From: CAWBLP01 sp963789495
GTDB lineage: Bacteria; Pseudomonadota; Alphaproteobacteria; Acetobacterales; Acetobacteraceae
Reading direction: 5' to 3'
DNA: 64,000 bases
Assembly: GCA_963789495.1 (NCBI GenBank)
Contig: CAWBLP010000010.1
Coordinates: 1-64,000, forward strand
The notes beneath the pieces were generated by a model. It saw only the letters and a program-made list of their open reading frames with translations, was not told the DNA's origin and ran no database searches. Position 1 is the stretch's first letter. Each line of letters begins with the position of its first letter. Below, piece after piece: positions 24,770 to 32,623 of the stretch. The translations under genes and the position numbers were made by a program.

Positions 24770-25519
24770 CTACCGATGCGCGATCGACACCGCCTCCCCC
24801 ACCGGTTCGGCGGTGAGGAAGCCGAGTGTTTCGCCCTCCAGCACCAGGCAGGTGAGCAGCCCGCCGAACACTGCGCCAGTATCGATGGCAATGCGGTTGT
24901 GCCGCACCACGGGCGCCTTTACCGGCGTATGGCCGTGCACCACCACCGCGCCCAGATCGCGTTCGGTATATAGAAATGGCTGCCGGATCCGCAGCATGTC
25001 CTCCCGCGTCTGTGCATCCAGCGCCACGCCGGGGCGCACGCCCGCGTGCACGAACAGATAGCCGCCCTCGCGATGATGGAGCGCCAGACCGCGCAGGAAT
25101 GTGACATGCGGCTCCGGAATCGATGCCGCCCAGGTGTCACGCGGCGAATCCGGATCGACGCCATAACTTTCCAACGCCGCTCTGCCCCCGGCGAACAGCC
25201 AGTCGGTCGCCGCCGCCCGCTCCCCGGACAGCGCGTTCAGCATCGTCTCGTCATGGTTACCAAGCAGATTGACCACGGTCGCGCCGTCGATCGGGGAGGC
25301 ATTGCTGAGCCGCGTCAGCACGCCCGCGGTGTCGGCGCCGCGGTCGACATAGTCGCCGATATGCAGCAGCACGGCGAAGTCGATCGGCCGGCGCGCCAGG
25401 TCCTCGGCAATGGTCTCGTGCAGGTTTGCCAGTTGCGCATCGCAACCATGGATGTCGCCGATGGCATAGACCCGGCGACCGGGCGGGAGCGTGGCAGGCG
25501 CGGGAGAGAGTTCGATCAT
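24770..25519 (-). CDS. Metallophosphoesterase, PPP-type serine/threonine protein phosphatase family
   Basis: A 249-residue enzyme with the complete PPP metal site: GDIHGC (residues 21-26), GDYVDRG, GNHDE, and later HAGVRPG and HGHTPV. It resembles bacterial PrpA/lambda-phosphatase and ApaH-like proteins. It may remove phosphate from proteins or hydrolyse dinucleoside polyphosphates; the sequence does not decide. The ATG at 25519 is chosen because the conserved domain starts soon after. An upstream extension would be translated from the 24-bp tandem repeat region. Confidence 0.85.
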   Translation of the reverse strand: MIELSPAPATLPPGRRVYAIGDIHGCDAQLANLHETIAEDLARRPIDFAVLLHIGDYVDRGADTAGVLTRLSNASPIDGATVVNLLGNHDETMLNALSGERAAATDWLFAGGRAALESYGVDPDSPRDTWAASIPEPHVTFLRGLALHHREGGYLFVHAGVRPGVALDAQTREDMLRIRQPFLYTERDLGAVVVHGHTPVKAPVVRHNRIAIDTGAVFGGLLTCLVLEGETLGFLTAEPVGEAVSIAHR

Positions 25520-25582
25520 ACCAGATCGGCTATCGCTCGCGCGCCGGTAAGGCAAGAGGGCTGGCCCAATCCCACGGGTCAT

Positions 25583-25646
25583 GAGGCCGCGGGGCGCAGA
25601 CGGCCCGAGGCCGCAGGGCGCAGACGGCCGGAGGCCGCACGCCGCC
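25583..25646. repeat. 24-bp tandem repeat, about 2.6 copies, in the gene-free gap 25520-25860
   Basis: Units beginning GAGGCCGC at 25583, 25607 and 25631, each continuing G/A-GGGCGCAGACGGCC; the third is partial. The rest of the 341-base gap between the phosphatase start and the alcohol dehydrogenase stop is GC-rich with no supported gene. Confidence 0.75.
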
Positions 25647-25860
25647 ATGACAGGCGTCCACCGCTTTGCCACACCCAGTAATCCGGAGAGCGCCGATAGC
25701 CGGACGCCGCGCCCGGCCGTGACACCGCGGCCTGCACCGCCGTGCCGCACCCCGTTACATCGCCAGGCGCAAACGGCCGGGCGTCGTATCGCGCTATGGC
25801 ACAGAATTCGGCCTACCCCGCCGTGTCACACCGCGTCTGCGGCGGCTGAGGCGCCGACGG

Positions 25861-26886
25861 CTACATCGTGATCACCATCCGCCCGTCCACCGTGCCCGCC
25901 TTCAGGTCGCTGAAGATCCGGTTGATGTCGTCTAGCTTAGCCTGGTGGATATGCGCTTTCACCTTCCCCTCGGCAGCGAAGGCCAGCAATTCGGCCAGGT
26001 CCTTGCGGGTGCCGACGATCGAGCCACGAATGGTGATACGCTTCAGCACGACGTCGAAAATCGGCGTCGGGAAATTGCCCGGCGGCAGGCCGACCAGGCT
26101 GACGGTGCCGCGCCGGCGGGTCAGCGCAATCGCCTGGCTGAATGCCGGCGGCGAGACCGCGGTCACCAGCACGCCATGCGCACCACCGGAGGTCTGCTTC
26201 ACCACCTGCTCCACCGCATCGGGGCTGGCGGCATTGACCGCCAGATCGGCGCCGAGGGTGCGGGCCAGCGCCAGTTTCTCCTCGGTGACATCCAGCGCCA
26301 CGACATGCAGCCCCATCGCCTTGGCGTATTGGATGGCGACATGGCCGAGACCGCCGATGCCGGAGATGGCGATCCATTCTCCGGGTCGCGCCTCGGTCTC
26401 CTTGATGCCTTTGTAGGTGGTGACGCCGGCGCACAGGATCGGCGCCAGTTCGGCGAAATTCGGATTGGCCGGCAGGCGGCCGACATAGGCGGCGGCGCCG
26501 ATGGCGTATTCGGCGAAGGTGCCATTCACGCTGTAGCCGCTGTCGTTCTGCGTCTCGCACAAGGTTTCCCAGCCGGTCATGCAGTGCTCGCACTGGCCGC
26601 AGGCGTCGTGCAGCCAGGCGATGCCGACCGGGTCGCCTTCCTTCAGGTTGGTGACGCCCGCGCCAAGCGCTGCGACGATGCCGGCACCTTCATGGCCGGG
26701 GATGAATGGGGCGGTCGGCTTCACCGGCCAGTCGCCGTCGGCGGCATGCAGATCGGTGTGGCAGACGCCGGTGGCGACGATCTTCACCAGCACTTCGCCG
26801 GGACCGGGGGTGGGGATCGGCACCTCGTCGATCGACAGCGGGGCGCCGAGGCGGCGCACGACGGCCGCTTTCATCATCTTGGTCAT
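25861..26886 (-). CDS. adhP: Zinc-dependent alcohol dehydrogenase (AdhP type)
   Basis: A 341-residue medium-chain dehydrogenase. Catalytic zinc ligands are in GVCHTDLHAADGDWP and GHEGAGIV. The structural zinc cluster is CGQCEHCMTGWETLC and the NAD-binding turn is GIGGLGHVAIQYAKAMG. It fits the AdhP/AdhA alcohol dehydrogenases that interconvert ethanol or propanol and aldehydes with NAD. The ATG at 26886 (MTKMMKAAVV) is the family start. A near-perfect FNR-type box lies 56-69 bases upstream, pointing to induction at low oxygen. Confidence 0.9.
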   Translation of the reverse strand: MTKMMKAAVVRRLGAPLSIDEVPIPTPGPGEVLVKIVATGVCHTDLHAADGDWPVKPTAPFIPGHEGAGIVAALGAGVTNLKEGDPVGIAWLHDACGQCEHCMTGWETLCETQNDSGYSVNGTFAEYAIGAAAYVGRLPANPNFAELAPILCAGVTTYKGIKETEARPGEWIAISGIGGLGHVAIQYAKAMGLHVVALDVTEEKLALARTLGADLAVNAASPDAVEQVVKQTSGGAHGVLVTAVSPPAFSQAIALTRRRGTVSLVGLPPGNFPTPIFDVVLKRITIRGSIVGTRKDLAELLAFAAEGKVKAHIHQAKLDDINRIFSDLKAGTVDGRMVITM

Positions 26887-26941
26887 GGCGGACTCCTTCG
26901 GAACGGAGCGCGCCCTGTATCGGCCGGAGGGAGATGCGGCA

Positions 26942-26955
26942 TTGAGATGGATCAA
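26942..26955 (-). promoter_or_regulatory. Candidate FNR/FixK-type box upstream of the alcohol dehydrogenase
   Basis: On the minus strand the site reads TTGATCCATCTCAA, which differs from TTGAT-N4-ATCAA at one position. It is centred about 62 bases before the adhP ATG, a common distance for class II activation. The rest of the gap 26887-27217 shows no gene. Confidence 0.5.
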
Positions 26956-27217
26956 TCAAAGGTTGTAGCGAGTGAGAATGACCTTTCATGATTCGGCGGT
27001 ATTTTTGCAATACATCACCCCGGAGCCGGATATTGCGCATTGGCCTACTACCTGGGGTTGTTTATCGAGCGGCCTGCGGATCCGGTCCAACGATGCACAG
27101 GCCGGCATGGCGCAGCGCCCTGGAACCGCGCCCTGGCGGTAGCGTGCGGATGTAGAGCCGGCCGACAGAAGCAACATCGTGCGCCACGCCTCGCTGAGGC
27201 GAACCGCGCGCGGTCGC

Positions 27218-28840
27218 TCAGGCTGCCATGCGCACCTGCTGGCGCACCAGGTCCGACGCCTTCTCCGCAATCATGATGGTGCCGGCATTGGTGTTGCCGG
27301 AAATGACGGTCGGCATCACCGACGCATCCACAACACGTAGCCCACCGATCCCGTGCACACGCAGTTCCGGATCGACCACCGCCATCGGGTCGATCCCCAT
27401 CTTGCAGGTGCTGGTGGGATGGAACACGGTGCCGCCGCATTGTCGCGCATGCTGCAGCATCTGTTCCGGGGTCTGCACCGCTGGGCCGGGCAGGAACTCC
27501 TCGGCGGTGTAGTGCTGCAGATGCGAGGTGGCGAGCAGTTTGCGACCGAGGAACAGCCCGTCGGTGATGGTGCGCCGATCGGTCTCGGTCGACAGGTAGT
27601 TGGCGATCATCGCCGGCGCGTCTTCCGGCCGCGGCGATTTCAGCTTGATCTCGCCTCGGCTTTCCGGCCGCAACTGATAGACGATGATGGTGAAGCCGGA
27701 GAATTTGTGCAGCCCGTCCTGCGGCCGATCCGCACTGAAGATCGAGATCGACATCTTGATGTCGGGCGTCGCCAGTTCCGCCCGGGTGCGCGCGAACAGC
27801 GCCACCTGCGCTGATATCGCCGCCATCGCACCACGGCGGCGCACGTAGTAGTCGAGACCGGTGCGCAGCTTGCGCAGGTTGCTCTGCATGATGTCGTTCA
27901 CGGTGATCGGGAACCGGCATTTCAGTTTGATCGGCGCGGAGTAGTGGTCCTGCATCGCCTGACCGACGCCCGGCAGATGGTGGCGCACCGGCACGCCGAT
28001 ATCGGTGAGATGCTGCTGCGGGCCGATGCCGGACAGCAGCAGAAGCTGTGGCGAGTTGATCGCGCCGCCGCATAGGATGACCTCGCGACGCGCGCGTGCG
28101 GTGAACGCCATGCCGTCCTGGCGGTACTCCACGCCGACCACGCGCCTGCCCTCAAGGATCAGCCGGGAGGCGAGCGCACCGGTCACCACCCGCAGATTGC
28201 GCCGTTTCGTGGCCGGTTTCAGATAGCCGACCGCGGTGGAACAGCGCCGGCCGTTGCGCGTGGTGGTCTGGTGGTAGCCGACGCCATCCTGCTTCGCGCC
28301 GTTGAAATCATCGTTGGTGGGATAGCCGAGTTCGTTGCATGCCCGGATGAAGGCTTCGCACAACGGATGCTTGTCGGGCACATCGGATACCACCAAGGGC
28401 CCGCCGGTTGCGTGCCACTCATCCGGACCGCGCACCTGGTGTTCGGCCCGCTTGAAATATGGCAGCACATCCTCGGCCGACCATCCCGCGCAGCCCATCT
28501 GGCGCCAGAGATCGAAGTCCTCGTGCTGGCCGCGGATATAGACCATGCCGTTGATCGAGGAAGATCCGCCGAGCACCTTGCCGCGCGGCCAGAAGATTTT
28601 GCGGCCCGCGGCGCCGGGGTCGGGCTCGGTTTCGTAGCACCAATTGACCGAGGGATCGGCGAAGGTCTTGCCGAAGCCGAGCGGGATGTGAATCCAGCGG
28701 TTGAAGTCGTCGCCGCCGGCTTCCAGCAGGACGACACGCGTGGCCGGATCTTCCGAGAGACGCGCGGCCATCACGCAGCCGGCGGACCCGGCGCCTACCA
28801 CAATGAAATCGGCTTCGATGACGTCCTGTCCGCTGGCCAT
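27218..28840 (-). CDS. GMC family oxidoreductase (choline dehydrogenase-like), copy 1
   Basis: A 540-residue FAD-dependent enzyme. The FAD-binding GAGSAGCVMAARLSEDP begins about residue 16. The GMC signature region is GGSSSINGMVYIRGQHEDFD, with the second signature GGAINSPQLLLLSGIGP. C-terminal active-site His are in GGTVFHPTSTCKMG and ISGNTNAGTIMIAEKA. It oxidises an alcohol, possibly choline, a polyol or an alkanol; the substrate is unknown. The ATG at 28840 is chosen by family alignment. Repeat copy C lies directly upstream, then a close paralogue on the same strand. The two products are collinear and share most motif residues. Confidence 0.9.
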   Translation of the reverse strand: MASGQDVIEADFIVVGAGSAGCVMAARLSEDPATRVVLLEAGGDDFNRWIHIPLGFGKTFADPSVNWCYETEPDPGAAGRKIFWPRGKVLGGSSSINGMVYIRGQHEDFDLWRQMGCAGWSAEDVLPYFKRAEHQVRGPDEWHATGGPLVVSDVPDKHPLCEAFIRACNELGYPTNDDFNGAKQDGVGYHQTTTRNGRRCSTAVGYLKPATKRRNLRVVTGALASRLILEGRRVVGVEYRQDGMAFTARARREVILCGGAINSPQLLLLSGIGPQQHLTDIGVPVRHHLPGVGQAMQDHYSAPIKLKCRFPITVNDIMQSNLRKLRTGLDYYVRRRGAMAAISAQVALFARTRAELATPDIKMSISIFSADRPQDGLHKFSGFTIIVYQLRPESRGEIKLKSPRPEDAPAMIANYLSTETDRRTITDGLFLGRKLLATSHLQHYTAEEFLPGPAVQTPEQMLQHARQCGGTVFHPTSTCKMGIDPMAVVDPELRVHGIGGLRVVDASVMPTVISGNTNAGTIMIAEKASDLVRQQVRMAA

Positions 28841-28908
28841 TTCATTCCCCGTTTTCGGCTGGCGGCAAGTGTGCAGATGGCGAACCGGATCGACAAGCCT
28901 GAGGGGCT

Positions 28909-29137
28909 GGGCTTTGCCCCGAACCCCACCAGGGGCTTTGCCCCTGGACCCCAGCAAAGGCACAGCTTTGCAATCCATTCTGTTCGGGTTGGGGAGGGGG
29001 CGTGACGGCCTCGGACCTCACGAGCATCACGATCGGCCCCTCCCCAACCCGAACAATATATGGTTCCAAGGGCGAGCCCTTGGCGGGGTTTCAAGGGGCA
29101 GCGCCCCTTGATGGGGGCTCCGGGGGCAACGCCCCCG
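28909..29137 (+). repeat. Multi-hairpin intergenic element, copy C (best preserved)
   Basis: Seven palindromes follow each other. H1 is GGGCTTTGCCC (28909-28919). H2 is 28929-28947 with an 8-bp stem around TTT. H3 is GCAAAGGCACAGCTTTGC (28954-28971). H4 is a perfect 19-bp stem joining 28981-28999 (TGTTCGGGTTGGGGAGGGG) to 29037-29055. H5 is CCAAGGGCGAGCCCTTGG (29066-29083). H6 is 29091-29111 with a 9-bp stem. H7 is CGGGGGCAACGCCCCCG (29121-29137), which ends right at the stop codon of the next GMC gene. Other copies are at 14846, 24577, 37839 (inverted) and 53401. Open frames through it are Gly/Pro-rich artefacts. Confidence 0.9.
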
Positions 29138-30754
29138 TCAGGCAGCCAAGCGCAGTTTTCCGCGCACGAGGTCCGCCGCCTTCTCGGCAATCATGATCGT
29201 CGCCGCATTGGTATTGCCTGAAACCACCGCCGGCATGATCGACGCATCGACGACGCGCAGCGCATCGAGACCATGCACACGCAGATCGGCATCCACCACC
29301 GCCATCTCATCGCTGCCCATCTTGCAGGTGCTGGTCGGGTGGAACACCGTCCCGCCATACTGCTTGGCGTATTCCAGCACCTGCTCGTCGGTCTGCACCT
29401 CCGGACCCGGAATGTACTCGCCCGCGATGAAATGCTGCATATCCGGGGTCGCCAGCAGCCGCCGTCCGAGTTTCAGCCCGTCGACGATGGTACGGCGATC
29501 CGTCTCGGTCGCCAGGTAGTTCGGATACATCGCCGGCGCATCGGCCGGGTTGGCGGATTTCAGCTCCAGATAGCCTCGGCTCTCCGGGCGCAGCTGATAC
29601 ACCACCACGGAAAAGCCGGAGAATTTGTGCAATCCCTCCGCCGGCCGATCAGCACTGAAGATCACCGTGGCAAACTGCACATCCGGCGTCGCGAGTTCGG
29701 CCCGCGTGCGCGCGAACAGCCCGGCCTGCGCCGCCGCGATGGTCAAGGGTCCCTTGCGTTGCAGGAAATACTGCAGACCCGTGCGCAGCATCGCCACCTT
29801 GCTGAGCATGATGTCGTTCACCGTGATGGGAAAGCGACATTTCAGCACGATGCGCGCCTGGTAGTGGTCCTGCATGCTGCGCCCGACGCCGGGCAGATCA
29901 TGCTTCACGGCGATACCGCGCTCCATCAGATGCTGGGCCGGGCCGATACCGGACAGCAGCAGCAATTGCGGCGAGTTGATCGCACCGCCGCACAGGATCA
30001 CCTCGCGCCGCGCGCGCACCGTCCGCACCGCGCCACCCTGCCGAAAGGTCACGCCCACTGCGCGCTTGCCGTCCAGCAGCACGGATTCGCTCAGCGCCTC
30101 GGTCACCACGCGCAGATTGGGCCGCTTCATCGCCGGACGCAGATAGCCGACTGCGGTGGAACAGCGCCGGCCGTTGCGCGTGGTCAGGTGGTAGTAGCCG
30201 GCACCTTCCTGCACCGGACCGTTGAAGTCGTCATTGCGCGGAAAGCCGAGGTCTACAGCGCTCTTGATGAAGGCCTTGCTGATCGGGTCGTAGTCGTAAA
30301 TCTCCGACACCGCCAGCGGTCCACCGGTGCCGTGCAGTGCATCGCCACCGGACAGTTTGTCCTCGGCACGCCGGAAATACGGCAGCACATCGTCGAACGA
30401 CCAGCCGGCATTGCCCAACTGGCGCCAGTGATCGAAATCCTCATGCTGGCCGCGGATATAGACCAGGCCGTTGATCGAGGACGATCCGCCCAGCACCTTG
30501 CCGCGCGGCCAGAAGAAGCGCCTGCCGTTGAGGTCCGGCTCGGTTTCGTAACACCAGTTCACGCGCTGGTCGGTGATGGTCTTGCCATAGCCCAGCGGCA
30601 CATGAATCCAGAAATGCTTGTCGGGCGGGCCAGCTTCCAGCAACACGACCTTGGTGCCTGGGTCTTCCGAAAGCCGCGCCGCCATCACGCAGCCCGCGGA
30701 ACCGGCTCCGACGATGACGTAGTCGGTCTCGATCGTGTCCTGTTGCATCGCCAT
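29138..30754 (-). CDS. GMC family oxidoreductase (choline dehydrogenase-like), copy 2
   Basis: A 538-residue paralogue of the GMC enzyme at 27218. It has the same motif order: GAGSAGCVMAARLSEDPGT, GGSSSINGLVYIRGQHEDFD, GGAINSPQLLLLSGIGP, GGTVFHPTSTCKMG and VSGNTNAATIMIAEKAADLVRGK. Most difference lies in the substrate-facing middle part (around 180-260 and 330-420), consistent with a recent tandem duplication followed by change in substrate. Its stop codon touches hairpin H7 of repeat copy C. Upstream, at 30825-30841, lies the target duplication of the insertion sequence, so the element landed about 70 bases before this gene and may have separated it from its promoter. Confidence 0.9.
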   Translation of the reverse strand: MAMQQDTIETDYVIVGAGSAGCVMAARLSEDPGTKVVLLEAGPPDKHFWIHVPLGYGKTITDQRVNWCYETEPDLNGRRFFWPRGKVLGGSSSINGLVYIRGQHEDFDHWRQLGNAGWSFDDVLPYFRRAEDKLSGGDALHGTGGPLAVSEIYDYDPISKAFIKSAVDLGFPRNDDFNGPVQEGAGYYHLTTRNGRRCSTAVGYLRPAMKRPNLRVVTEALSESVLLDGKRAVGVTFRQGGAVRTVRARREVILCGGAINSPQLLLLSGIGPAQHLMERGIAVKHDLPGVGRSMQDHYQARIVLKCRFPITVNDIMLSKVAMLRTGLQYFLQRKGPLTIAAAQAGLFARTRAELATPDVQFATVIFSADRPAEGLHKFSGFSVVVYQLRPESRGYLELKSANPADAPAMYPNYLATETDRRTIVDGLKLGRRLLATPDMQHFIAGEYIPGPEVQTDEQVLEYAKQYGGTVFHPTSTCKMGSDEMAVVDADLRVHGLDALRVVDASIMPAVVSGNTNAATIMIAEKAADLVRGKLRLAA

Positions 30755-30824
30755 TCTTGATTCCCCGCCTGCCGGCCACATCGGTTCTGCGCGTGCAGTG
30801 TTCAGGTGGCACGGGGAAGGGTCA

Positions 30825-30841
30825 AGCGTCAGCCGAACGCA
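30825..30841. repeat. 17-bp direct repeat (target-site duplication), left copy
   Basis: AGCGTCAGCCGAACGCA occurs here and again at 32210-32226, exactly flanking the insertion sequence. A 17-bp duplication is long for most IS families but within the range reported for IS1202-type elements. Confidence 0.85.
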
Positions 30842-30921
30842 TGTGGCTAGCTGGCGATCTGTCCGGTGTTTGTAGCTCGTGAAGTGTCCGGTCCACTGGC
30901 TCGCTGGAACGGGGGGCAGCG

Positions 30922-32100
30922 ATGGATCGGGCACGCATTCACGAGGGGGTTCGTCGGATGCGTTTTCAGGACGTGCTGGGTCGGACCGAACGGTCTGAGC
31001 TGAGCCAGCTGGAGGCGGCGGAGTTGCTCGGGGTCAGCGAGCGGACGTTCCGCCGCTGGCGCGACCGCTACCGGGAAGAAGGAGTTGCGGGATTGAGCGA
31101 CCGTCGCCTCCGCCCCTCGCTGCGGCAGGCGCCGAAGGCGGAGATCGAGCGGATGCTGGGCCTGTATCGCGATCTCTACCGCGGCTTCACGGTGAAGCAT
31201 TTCCATGAGCAGTTGGGCAAGCGGCACAACTACACGCTGGGCTACACGGTGACCAAGCTGCACCTGCAACGGGCCGGGCTGGTGACCCCGGCGCGGTCGC
31301 GCTCGGCGCATCGCAAGAAGCGGCCGCGCCGGCCGTTGGTGGGCATGATGCTGCATCAGGATGCGTCGACCCATGCCTGGCTGCCTGGCGACGAACGCAA
31401 ATACGACCTGGTGGCGACGATGGATGACGCGACGAGTGCGGTCTACTCGCTGTTCCTGGTGGAGCAGGAGGGCACCGCCTCAAGCCTGCGTGGCGTACGG
31501 GAGGTGATTGAACGGCACGGCCTGTTCTGCTCGCTCTACACCGACCGTGGCAGCCACTACTTCGAGACGCCCGAGGCCGGCGGTCGTGTCTCGAAGACAG
31601 TGCTGACACAGTTCGGCCGGGCGCTGAAGCAGCTCGGCATCGAGCACATTGCGGCCTACTCGCCGCAGGCCCGCGGGCGGTCGGAGCGCCTGTTCGGCAC
31701 GTTGCAGGACCGGCTGCCGAAGGAGCTGGCGCTGGCCGGGATCAGCACACCGGAGGCGGCGAACCGATGGCTGCGGGAGGTCTACGTCGCCGAGCACAAC
31801 GCGCGCTTTGCGGTGCCGGCCGAGCAGGCGGGATCGGCCTTCGTGGTGGATCCGAACGGTGCCTGGCGGGAGATTCTGTGCATCCAGGAGGACCGCCGAG
31901 TGGGTCATGACAACACGGTGAAGTGGCGCCGCCTCACCCTGCAACTGCCGCCGTCGCGGCTGCGGCCGCACTTCGTCAGAGCCACCGTGCGCGTGCACGA
32001 ATATCCGGATGGGCGGCTGGCGGTGTTGTGGGGGCCGCACCGGCTGGCGGATTACGACGCCGAGGGGCGCCTTTTCCAACAGGAGCATATGGCCGCATGA
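30922..32100 (+). CDS. ISNCY family transposase
   Basis: A 392-residue DDE transposase. The N-terminal helix-turn-helix is at about 28-60 (SQLEAAELLGVSERTFRRWRDRY) and a second HTH-like part runs to 110 (FTVKHFHEQLGKRHNYTLGYT). The catalytic core has Asp in MMLHQDASTHAW, Asp in LYTDRGSHYFETP and Glu in ARGRSERLFGTLQDRLP. The C-terminal beta domain includes VGHDNTVKWRRLTLQLP and VRVHEYPDGRLAVLWG. Length and motifs fit the ISNCY (IS1202/ISDol1) group. It appears intact and may be active. The start at 30922 is inside the left end region, 80 bases from the terminus. Confidence 0.9.
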   Translation: MDRARIHEGVRRMRFQDVLGRTERSELSQLEAAELLGVSERTFRRWRDRYREEGVAGLSDRRLRPSLRQAPKAEIERMLGLYRDLYRGFTVKHFHEQLGKRHNYTLGYTVTKLHLQRAGLVTPARSRSAHRKKRPRRPLVGMMLHQDASTHAWLPGDERKYDLVATMDDATSAVYSLFLVEQEGTASSLRGVREVIERHGLFCSLYTDRGSHYFETPEAGGRVSKTVLTQFGRALKQLGIEHIAAYSPQARGRSERLFGTLQDRLPKELALAGISTPEAANRWLREVYVAEHNARFAVPAEQAGSAFVVDPNGAWREILCIQEDRRVGHDNTVKWRRLTLQLPPSRLRPHFVRATVRVHEYPDGRLAVLWGPHRLADYDAEGRLFQQEHMAA

Positions 32101-32116
32101 CACGCTTCCAGTGCGG

Positions 32117-32152
32117 CTGCTCTGTGCCGGGGCATGCCCCGGCACAGAGCAG
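32117..32152. terminator. Perfect 36-bp palindrome at the 3' end of the transposase gene
   Basis: CTGCTCTGTGCCGGGGCA is followed by its exact reverse complement, 17 bases after the transposase stop. It can form a very strong stem and may stop outward or inward transcription across the element. Confidence 0.6.
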
Positions 32153-32213
32153 GAACGAAGCGGACAGATCACGCGCTACCAAAACCGGACAGATTGACGC
32201 GCTAGCGACAGCG

Positions 32214-32396
32214 TCAGCCGAACGCACCACCGATGGATGGCGAGGGCGGCTCGGATGAAATGGTTTGCGGCAGCGTGGAGGACGGGGTCTCCAACCCGGG
32301 TATTGCAGCGGAGGAATAGGATTTGGCGCAGGTAGCCGCGATCGATGCGGCGACCGCCAGGCCAATCAGGAGCGCAATACGCAGGACTGGGTTCAT
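32214..32396 (-). CDS. Small exported hypothetical protein
   Basis: A possible 60-residue product, MNPVLRIALLIGLAVAASIAATC... then a Ser/Pro-rich tail ending SIGGAFG. The N-terminus looks like a signal peptide; the AATC sequence is close to a lipobox but has Thr at -1, so lipidation is doubtful. The stop codon lies inside the right 17-bp target duplication, so the IS inserted exactly at the end of this frame without breaking it. No family is recognised and expression is unproven. The 227 bases between this gene and livM hold nothing recognisable. Confidence 0.45.
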   Translation of the reverse strand: MNPVLRIALLIGLAVAASIAATCAKSYSSAAIPGLETPSSTLPQTISSEPPSPSIGGAFG

Positions 32397-32623
32397 GTCT
32401 GCCTCGGCACCGGACGGGCCGACCAACACTGGCCGCTCCCGGCTACCCGACAGTTAGGTCATGATGCTGAGGATCGAAACAGGAACTGTTCGCTGGGTGT
32501 TCCCCGGGTCTATTGGCCGACTGGTTCGGCAAACGAAGCTGCAGTGGTCTCGCGGAAAATGCCGGTGGTCACGCCGCGAATTTTCTGTTTTGTTCTCACC
32601 GGTGAGCTTCTGAAGCAGGCAAT

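Larger units (their letters stand above)
30842..32209 (+). mobile_element. Insertion sequence, ISNCY/IS1202-like, 1.37 kb
   Basis: One transposase gene lies between imperfect terminal inverted repeats. The left end is TGTGGCTAGCTGGCGATCTG; the right end, read inward, is GTCGCTAGCGCGTCAATCTG. Each end also carries two internal TGTCCG boxes about 28 bases apart, likely transposase binding sites. Flanking 17-bp duplications are identical, so insertion appears fairly recent. A perfect 36-bp palindrome sits between the transposase stop and the right end. Family assignment rests on the transposase; exact ends could shift by one or two bases. Confidence 0.85.

Noticed and set aside
25583..25646. 24-bp tandem repeat as a CRISPR array or iteron origin
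   Set aside because: Units are directly contiguous with no spacers, only about 2.6 copies, and no cas or rep gene is near.
30825..30841. The 17-bp target as a Xer/dif-like site
   Set aside because: IS1202-type elements are known to favour dif-like sites, but this sequence lacks the two 11-base arms with AT-rich core.
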